Shown here piece by piece: positions 6,531-10,946 of a stretch of DNA of 10,946 nt (position 1 is its first letter; each line of letters starts with the position of its first letter). A model generated the notes under the pieces. The model made no database searches, was not told the DNA's origin, and was given only the letters and a program-made list of their open reading frames with translations. The stretch is taken from assembly GCA_964593515.1 (NCBI GenBank), contig CAZQJH010000048.1, positions 1 to 10,946 of the forward strand, written 5' to 3'. This DNA is from JAXJYR01 sp964593515 (GTDB taxonomy: Bacteria; Bacillota_I; Bacilli_A; Erysipelotrichales; Erysipelotrichaceae). Both the position numbers and the translations under genes were made by a program.

Positions 6531-9460
6531 TAACTATTCACCTCTTCTTTATCTACTAAATGAAGTGCATCTTGTAATTTAACTCTTAATAATGATGAAA
6601 CTCCATTTTGTTGCATCGTAACTCCATATAAGCTATCACATTGTTCCATTGTACCTGGACGATGGGTTACTACTATAAATTGACTATCGTCTCTAAACTT
6701 AGCTAAATACTTCGCAAAACGCTCAACATTAGCTTGGTCTAAAGCAGCCTCAACCTCATCAAAGATACATAATGGAATAACTCTAGCTTTTAAAATAGCA
6801 AATAAAACACAAATTGCAATTAAACTTTTTTCTCCCCCAGAGAATAAACGAATATTTTGCACCGTTTTACCTGGTGGTTGAACATCAATATCAATTCCCG
6901 TATTTAAGACATCATCAGGATCAACCATAAATAAACGAGCTTTACCACCACCAAATAAGCTTCTAAAGACATCATTTAATTCATGATTAATTTTATCAAA
7001 CATTTCACTAAATTGTTTAATCATTAATTCATCCATTTCATCAATAGCTGTTAAGATTTTATCTTTAGCAGATTCTAAATCACCTTTTTGTTTTAATAAG
7101 AATTCATAACGAGTATTAACTTCTTCATATTCTTTTGGTGCATCTAAATTAACATTTCCTAATGCTGAAATTTCTTTACGTAAACGTAAAACATCTTCAC
7201 GAGCTTTTTCGATATCAATTTCAATGACTTGAGTTTGCGCATAATCTAAAGTCATCTCATAAGTAGATCTTAAACGTTCTAATGCTGATTCTAAACGTGC
7301 TTCTTCTTTAACTTGAGTTAATTCTAAATCACGAATTTCATTTTGATAATCATTGCATTCACGACGTAATAAACGAATACTACTATCTTTCTTTTCAGCT
7401 TCATTAGCAACTTCAAAACGACGTTGACGTTTAACTTTGATATCACTACTAATCTTATCCATTTTCTCTTGACCTTGGCTTAATAAAACAACTAAATCAT
7501 CATTAGCAATACCATCATCACTAGTTTGAATATCAACATCAATACTTTCATATTCCGCTTTATAACGTTCATATTTAGCCCATTTAGTTTGAACAATTGG
7601 TTCTAATGTTGCAATATCAATTTGCGCTTGAACAATTGAAGCACGTAAATTTTCTTTTTTACTACTTAACGAATGACGTTGTGTATATAAAGACTGATTA
7701 CGTAATCGCTCACCCTCCAATTTAGCAACTAATTGATTTAACTCTGATTGAATCGTTAATGGCGTTGTTTGGTTTTTACTATGACCACCTGACATACTTC
7801 CACCACGATTTACCACATCACCATCTAAAGTAACAATCTTATATTGATACTTTAATACTTTAGCTAATTCATTCGCATGAACTAAATTATCACATAATAA
7901 GACATTACCAAATAAATGATAACATAATGATTCATATTCAGGACTATAATCTACAAAATCACAAGCTAATCCTAAATATCCTTCAATACTTTCCGCAATC
8001 ACTTTATGTTCATTTTGAACATGATGAGGTTTCATAACATTTAGCGGTAAGAAAGTAGCACGACCACTACGATTACGTTTTAGATAATCAATAGCATAAC
8101 GAGCACTTCTTTCATCAACACTAACTAAGTTATACATTGCCCCACCTAAGGAAGAAGAAATAGCTTGTTCATATGATAAAGCTGGTTTAAATATTTGGGA
8201 TACAACACCTAGTATTCCATCAATTTTAGCTTCTAATACCGCATTAACTGCTTGTTGATGCGCCATTGGTGCTTTCATCATATTGTTTAATACTTCTTCA
8301 CGTTTTTCTAATTTATGAATATATTCTAATGAAGATTGATAATCAACGCGAACACTACGTTCACTTTCTTCTAAAGCAGATACTTGTTTATTTAATAAAC
8401 TCATATTCGTTTTAAGATCATCTAAACGTTTTTTACGATTATCATATTCATAACTAGCTTCTTCCATAAAAGCTTTTAATTCTTTTTTCTTTACTTCTAA
8501 ATTTTCGGAAGCCATTGCATATTTTCTTTTTTCATCTAATTCAATTTTTTGACTTTCTAAAACGTGAACTTCTTCACTTGTTTTAGTATAAGCTTCTTGA
8601 AGCGATGAAATTTCACGATCTAAAGCATACATTTCATTCTTCAAGCCTTGACTTTGACTTTCTTCAACATTAATTGTTGTTTCACAAACAACTTTTTTTG
8701 AATCAACATCAAAAATCTTTTGTTTATAATCTTGAATTAATTGATTACTTTTATTAATATCATCAACTAAGACACTAACTTCAACTTGACATAACTGTTC
8801 TTTCTTTTCTAAATATAAATTAGCTTTTTCAGCTTGACGCTTTAAAGGATTAACTTGACGAGCTAATTCTTGAACAATGTCTTCAACGCGATCTAAATTT
8901 TCTTGGGTACGATTTAATTTAGATAACGATTCATTTTTACGTTTTTTATATTTAGCTACTCCAGCCGCTTCCTCAAATAAAGCTCTTCGCTCTTCAGGCT
9001 TACTATCGGCAAAAGCGGAAATATTTCCTTGCGAAATAATTGATAATGAATCACGACCTAATCCACTATCCATGACTAAATTCACAATATCTTTTAAACG
9101 ACATGCTGTTTTATTAATGAAATATTCACCTTCATTATTTTGTCGATGTAAACGACGAGTAATTTCAACTTCATCATATTCGATTGGTAATAAACGTTTC
9201 GTATTATCAAATACTAAAGTAACTTGAGCCATATTTAATGGTTTACGCTGTGTTGAACCATTAAAGATTACATCACTCATATTACTACCACGTAAGCTTT
9301 TAGCACTTTGTTCACCTAATACCCAGCGAATAGCATCATTTATATTACTTTTTCCACAACCATTTGGACCAACAATCCCAGTAACTCCATCTTCAAAATT
9401 AATTACCGATTTATCTGCAAATGATTTGAAACCTTGTAGTTCAATTCTTTTAAGAAACAC
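6530..9460 (-). CDS. smc: Chromosome segregation/condensation ATPase SMC (short-arm form)
   Basis: SMC is the ATPase of the bacterial condensin complex with ScpA and ScpB, and organises the nucleoid by loop extrusion. Visible parts are the Walker A GPNGCGKSN (31-39), the R-loop region SLRGSNMSDVIFNG (55-68), the Q-loop at about 144, a left coiled-coil arm (about 165-400), a hinge (about 412-565, ending in GGSMSGGH), a right arm (about 570-805), the ABC signature LFSGGEKSL (872-880), Walker B IFDEVEAALD (D901, E902) and the His switch in VVTHRP (H933). At 976 residues it is about 200 shorter than B. subtilis SMC. The loss is shared evenly by both arms, so it is a compact family form and not a deletion. 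The start is GTG 9460 with a weak GGTGA site. The upstream ATG at 9480 runs into a stop. Its first 76 bp are duplicated 208 bp upstream. Confidence 0.98.
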   Translation of the reverse strand: MFLKRIELQGFKSFADKSVINFEDGVTGIVGPNGCGKSNINDAIRWVLGEQSAKSLRGSNMSDVIFNGSTQRKPLNMAQVTLVFDNTKRLLPIEYDEVEITRRLHRQNNEGEYFINKTACRLKDIVNLVMDSGLGRDSLSIISQGNISAFADSKPEERRALFEEAAGVAKYKKRKNESLSKLNRTQENLDRVEDIVQELARQVNPLKRQAEKANLYLEKKEQLCQVEVSVLVDDINKSNQLIQDYKQKIFDVDSKKVVCETTINVEESQSQGLKNEMYALDREISSLQEAYTKTSEEVHVLESQKIELDEKRKYAMASENLEVKKKELKAFMEEASYEYDNRKKRLDDLKTNMSLLNKQVSALEESERSVRVDYQSSLEYIHKLEKREEVLNNMMKAPMAHQQAVNAVLEAKIDGILGVVSQIFKPALSYEQAISSSLGGAMYNLVSVDERSARYAIDYLKRNRSGRATFLPLNVMKPHHVQNEHKVIAESIEGYLGLACDFVDYSPEYESLCYHLFGNVLLCDNLVHANELAKVLKYQYKIVTLDGDVVNRGGSMSGGHSKNQTTPLTIQSELNQLVAKLEGERLRNQSLYTQRHSLSSKKENLRASIVQAQIDIATLEPIVQTKWAKYERYKAEYESIDVDIQTSDDGIANDDLVVLLSQGQEKMDKISSDIKVKRQRRFEVANEAEKKDSSIRLLRRECNDYQNEIRDLELTQVKEEARLESALERLRSTYEMTLDYAQTQVIEIDIEKAREDVLRLRKEISALGNVNLDAPKEYEEVNTRYEFLLKQKGDLESAKDKILTAIDEMDELMIKQFSEMFDKINHELNDVFRSLFGGGKARLFMVDPDDVLNTGIDIDVQPPGKTVQNIRLFSGGEKSLIAICVLFAILKARVIPLCIFDEVEAALDQANVERFAKYLAKFRDDSQFIVVTHRPGTMEQCDSLYGVTMQQNGVSSLLRVKLQDALHLVDKEEVNS

Positions 9461-9466
9461 TATTTT

Positions 9467-9473
9467 TCACCAC
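9467..9473 (-). promoter_or_regulatory. smc ribosome binding site (weak) with GTG start
   Basis: The mRNA reads GTGGTGA ending about 6 nt before GTG 9460, an imperfect Shine-Dalgarno. Together with the GTG start this suggests modest initiation of SMC synthesis. An identical site lies 208 bp upstream in the duplicated copy (9675-9681) before the truncated smc fragment. Confidence 0.5.
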
Positions 9474-9493
9474 ATTTCATAATAATTCAACTT

Positions 9494-9502
9494 ATTATAG
9501 CA
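9494..9502 (-). promoter_or_regulatory. Extended -10 promoter of smc
   Basis: The minus strand reads TGCTATAAT: a perfect -10 hexamer TATAAT with the extended -10 TG one base before it. The -35 region is poor (TAGTCT at 17-bp spacing, falling inside the preceding terminator stem), as is common for extended -10 promoters. The expected transcript start is about 9487, giving a leader of about 27 nt before GTG 9460. This promoter most likely drives smc-ftsY-ylxM-ackA-nrnA. Confidence 0.75.
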
Positions 9503-9503
9503 T

Positions 9504-9538
9504 AAAAAATAAAAAAAGACTATTGATTAATAGTCTTT
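9504..9538 (-). terminator. Duplicated Rho-independent terminator just before the smc promoter
   Basis: The minus-strand arms AAAGACTATT and AATAGTCTTT form a perfect 10-bp stem with a 4-nt loop (AATC), followed by TTTTATTTTTT. The U-rich tail lies within the spacer of the smc promoter. In this copy the hairpin follows only an orphan fragment of the GIY-YIG gene, so its effective job is to end transcripts from the upstream duplicated promoter and any read-through. Confidence 0.82.
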
Positions 9539-9592
9539 AATGCTAGTTTCTGTGCTCTACTCATTTGTTTAATTGCATATTCACGTTTTAAG
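9520..9592 (-). pseudogene. Orphan 3' fragment of the GIY-YIG gene
   Basis: The last 73 bp of the GIY-YIG gene (23 codons plus stop) are repeated here without a start codon in a useful position or a ribosome binding site. The fragment encodes the segment after the catalytic Glu region through the C-terminal helix (ending in LALKTINQ). It contributes the stem of the duplicated terminator and is otherwise a remnant. Confidence 0.85.
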
Positions 9593-9668
9593 CTCCATCT
9601 TCAAAATTAATTACCGATTTATCTGCAAATGATTTGAAACCTTGTAGTTCAATTCTTTTAAGAAACAC
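9588..9668 (-). pseudogene. Truncated smc 5' fragment (26-codon open frame)
   Basis: The upstream repeat unit carries the smc GTG start with the same leader, promoter and ribosome binding site as the real gene, followed by the first 25 codons of smc. At the repeat junction the frame adds one alanine codon (GCT) and hits TAA at once. The predicted product is a 26-residue peptide equal to the first beta-strand region of the SMC head and lacking Walker A. It should be initiated as efficiently as SMC if the RNA is made. I regard it as a duplication remnant. Any function would be accidental or newly gained. Confidence 0.8.
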
Positions 9669-9701
9669 TATTTTTCACCACATTTCATAATAATTCAACT
9701 T

Positions 9702-9710
9702 ATTATAGCA
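9702..9710 (-). promoter_or_regulatory. Duplicated extended -10 promoter reading into the smc fragment
   Basis: An identical TGCTATAAT lies 208 bp upstream of the smc promoter, with the same surrounding sequence on both sides. It should start a transcript at about 9695 that covers the truncated smc reading frame and meets the duplicated terminator at 9504-9538 before it reaches smc. Confidence 0.65.
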
Positions 9711-9711
9711 T

Positions 9712-9746
9712 AAAAAATAAAAAAAGACTATTGATTAATAGTCTTT
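9712..9746 (-). terminator. Rho-independent terminator of the holA-GIY-YIG transcript
   Basis: Same 10-bp stem, 4-nt loop and T-rich tail as the copy at 9504-9538. The stop codon TAG of the GIY-YIG gene (9730-9728) is inside the descending arm, so the last four codons and the stop form part of the hairpin. A ribosome finishing translation would cover it. Confidence 0.85.
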
Positions 9747-9997
9747 AATGCTAGTTTCTGTGCTCTACTCATTTGTTTAATTGCATATTCACGTTTTAAG
9801 GCACTAGAAGCATCACTAAACTCTTCATAATAATATAATCCCACAACCTTATGTGCTTTAGTATATTTAGCTCCTTTACCATTAAGATGCATCATATAAC
9901 GACGTTTAATATTAGTTGTATAACCACAATATAAACTATCATCTTCACACCATAGTAAATAAACAAAATAGCCATCTTTATCAATTAAATCCATCAT
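9728..9997 (-). CDS. GIY-YIG nuclease-domain protein, UPF0213 (YhbQ/YazA) family
   Basis: An 89-residue single-domain GIY-YIG protein. The family contains small nuclease-like proteins (E. coli YhbQ, B. subtilis YazA) of poorly defined role in DNA metabolism. The motif pair appears as FVYLL (Y13) and LYCGYT (Y23, Y26), followed by the catalytic Arg region IKRRY (R32/R33), H37, the GKGAKYT segment (40-46) and the metal-binding Glu in KREYAIKQ (E70), so the active site looks complete. Its ATG overlaps the holA stop (ATGA), with a second ATG directly after. No ribosome binding site is visible, which points to translational coupling to holA. The stop codon lies within its terminator. The last 73 bp are duplicated 208 bp downstream. 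The substrate cannot be told from sequence. Confidence 0.92.
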   Translation of the reverse strand: MMDLIDKDGYFVYLLWCEDDSLYCGYTTNIKRRYMMHLNGKGAKYTKAHKVVGLYYYEEFSDASSALKREYAIKQMSRAQKLALKTINQ

Positions 9998-10938
9998 ATT
10001 TTTAATAAAAACAACTCAAAACCTAATTTCTTATCAATTTGACCAGCTTTAATCTGTTGATCTAAACTAGCTAATTGAGCTAACCTTTCTAAAATATCTT
10101 CACACTTCAAGCGATAACAACTTTGCATAACTACTTGTACCCGATAAGGATGAGCATGTAAGCTTTTCGCAATTGCCTCCTTACCTTTATTTTGATCCAT
10201 TAAAGAACGAACTTGATACATAAAACGAAATTGTGAAGCTAATAAAGAAATTAAATAAATTACTTCAACATTTAAAACTTCAAAATCTTTCCATAATAAT
10301 AAAGCTTTTTTAATATTTTTTTGTACTACTGCATTAACTAAAGCAAAAACATCATCATTTAAAGTTCGACTAGTTAAAGCTTCAACAACTTCTTCATCAA
10401 TATTATCATGATATAAACATAATTTATCTAACTCACTTTGAATAACCATCATATCTAATGGTACATATTGAATAAACTTATTTTTCGCTTTCAAATTAAT
10501 TTTTAAGCCTCGATTTTTAATTTGTTCTTCAATATAACTAGTTTTACTTTTTTCATCTAATCGATTACAAATATAAATCTTCCAGCTTTCTTTAATCTTT
10601 TTACATATTGCTTTACGACTATCTAATTTATCAAAATCACCAATTAAAATTAAAATAGATGATGGATTTTCATTAGCTAAATAATTTTCTAATTGTTTAA
10701 CTTCAATTTGGGTATCATTATTACTACTTAAAAAATTCGCATGTTCTACAACTACAACTTTATATTCACTTAAAAAAGGAATCGTTGTTAAATCTTCTAA
10801 AATAATATCAAAACTAACTTTTCGTGCATCATGATAAGAAAGTGAAAAAGGATCATCTTCATCAACATATTGAGCAATTATGGTTTTTAAGCTTTGTTTA
10901 ATTCGATATGTTTCTTCACCATATAATAAATAATTCAT
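9994..10938 (-). CDS. holA: DNA polymerase III delta subunit (clamp loader)
   Basis: The delta subunit opens the beta sliding clamp within the clamp-loader complex during replication. The 314-residue length fits the YqeN/HolA family. Recognisable parts are the N-terminal YLLYGEETYRI (3-13), the domain I segment TTIPFLSEYKVVVVEHANFL (51-70), LDEKSKTSYIEEQIKNRGLKI in the middle (127-147), IQSELDKL (166-173), the domain III start DDVFALVNAVVQKN (195-208), LLASQFRFMYQV (232-243) and the C-terminal LASLDQQIKAGQIDKKLGFELFLL (289-312). There is no P-loop, as expected for delta in contrast to DnaX. ATG 10938 is preceded by GTGATT within the eight bases left in the window, which may be the end of a ribosome binding site. 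It heads the transcript shared with the GIY-YIG gene, and any further upstream gene is outside the window. Confidence 0.93.
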   Translation of the reverse strand: MNYLLYGEETYRIKQSLKTIIAQYVDEDDPFSLSYHDARKVSFDIILEDLTTIPFLSEYKVVVVEHANFLSSNNDTQIEVKQLENYLANENPSSILILIGDFDKLDSRKAICKKIKESWKIYICNRLDEKSKTSYIEEQIKNRGLKINLKAKNKFIQYVPLDMMVIQSELDKLCLYHDNIDEEVVEALTSRTLNDDVFALVNAVVQKNIKKALLLWKDFEVLNVEVIYLISLLASQFRFMYQVRSLMDQNKGKEAIAKSLHAHPYRVQVVMQSCYRLKCEDILERLAQLASLDQQIKAGQIDKKLGFELFLLKI

Positions 10939-10946
10939 TTAATCAC

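Larger units (their letters stand above)
9385..9592. repeat. 208-bp tandem duplication, unit adjoining smc
   Basis: Direct repeat unit, identical base for base by eye with 9593-9800. The two units abut with no spacer. On the minus strand it holds a 73-bp orphan 3' fragment of the GIY-YIG gene, a terminator, an extended -10 promoter and the true first 76 bp of smc. Identity ends at 9384/9592 (a versus g) on one side and at 9593/9801 (c versus g) on the other, so the repeat length is exactly 208 bp. That length is not a multiple of three. Confidence 0.95.
9593..9800. repeat. 208-bp tandem duplication, unit adjoining the GIY-YIG gene
   Basis: Second unit of the direct repeat. It holds the genuine 3' end of the GIY-YIG gene (9728-9800), its terminator and a promoter, and then an orphan 76-bp copy of the smc 5' end. 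No terminal inverted repeats, target-site duplications or transposase are present, so it is a simple segmental tandem duplication and not a mobile element. Confidence 0.95.

Noticed and set aside
5677..6582. Plus-strand frames at 5677-5949 and 6196-6582 opposite ftsY
   Set aside because: They are shadows of the ftsY coding frame, whose GTPase motifs are all intact. They have no recognisable domain.
8877..9227. Plus-strand 116-codon frame opposite the smc head domain
   Set aside because: It is antisense to the conserved SMC N-terminal head, with no ribosome binding site or homology visible.
9385..9800. Duplication as an insertion sequence, attachment site or CRISPR-like repeat
   Set aside because: There are only two abutting copies, with no spacers, inverted ends, integrase or transposase. 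The content is simply the flanking gene ends and their intergenic region.

Overview
The window is a strongly A+T-rich stretch of bacterial chromosome in which every convincing gene lies on the minus strand. It reads as a low-G+C Firmicute, most likely of the Erysipelotrichia / Coprobacillaceae type. The reasons are the base composition, the short SMC protein (976 residues), a non-proofreading DnaE of the Firmicute kind, and the gene content. Tryptophan is encoded by TGG and holA ends in TGA, so this is genetic code 11, not a UGA=Trp mycoplasma. The taxonomic placement is inference.

In the direction of transcription (from high to low coordinates) the layout is as follows. (1) holA (clamp-loader delta subunit) and a GIY-YIG nuclease-domain gene overlap by an ATGA junction. 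The GIY-YIG gene ends in a Rho-independent terminator that contains its own stop codon. (2) Positions 9385-9800 are a perfect tandem duplication of a 208-bp unit. Each unit carries the last 73 bp of the GIY-YIG gene, the terminator, an extended -10 promoter and the first 76 bp of smc. Both parent genes stay intact, but an extra truncated smc start, GIY-YIG end, terminator and promoter now sit between them. (3) The smc promoter begins a tightly packed series, smc - ftsY - ylxM - ackA - nrnA, with gaps of 13 bp or less or short overlaps. (4) A strong terminator spans the nrnA stop codon. (5) dnaE starts only about 20 bp further on and runs off the window at position 1, lacking its C-terminal end.

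Functionally this is housekeeping: replication (HolA, DnaE), chromosome condensation (SMC), co-translational membrane targeting (FtsY with its partner YlxM), acetate/ATP metabolism (AckA) and nano-RNA/pAp turnover (NrnA). Two blocks that are separate in Bacillus seem to be joined here: the smc-ftsY-ylxM part of the SRP cluster (without rnc before it or ffh after it) and an ackA / nrnA / dnaE block.

I found no defence system, prophage, insertion sequence, CRISPR array, tRNA or rRNA. The one clearly unusual feature is the 208-bp duplication between the GIY-YIG gene and smc, with the short transcript and 26-residue peptide it should create.
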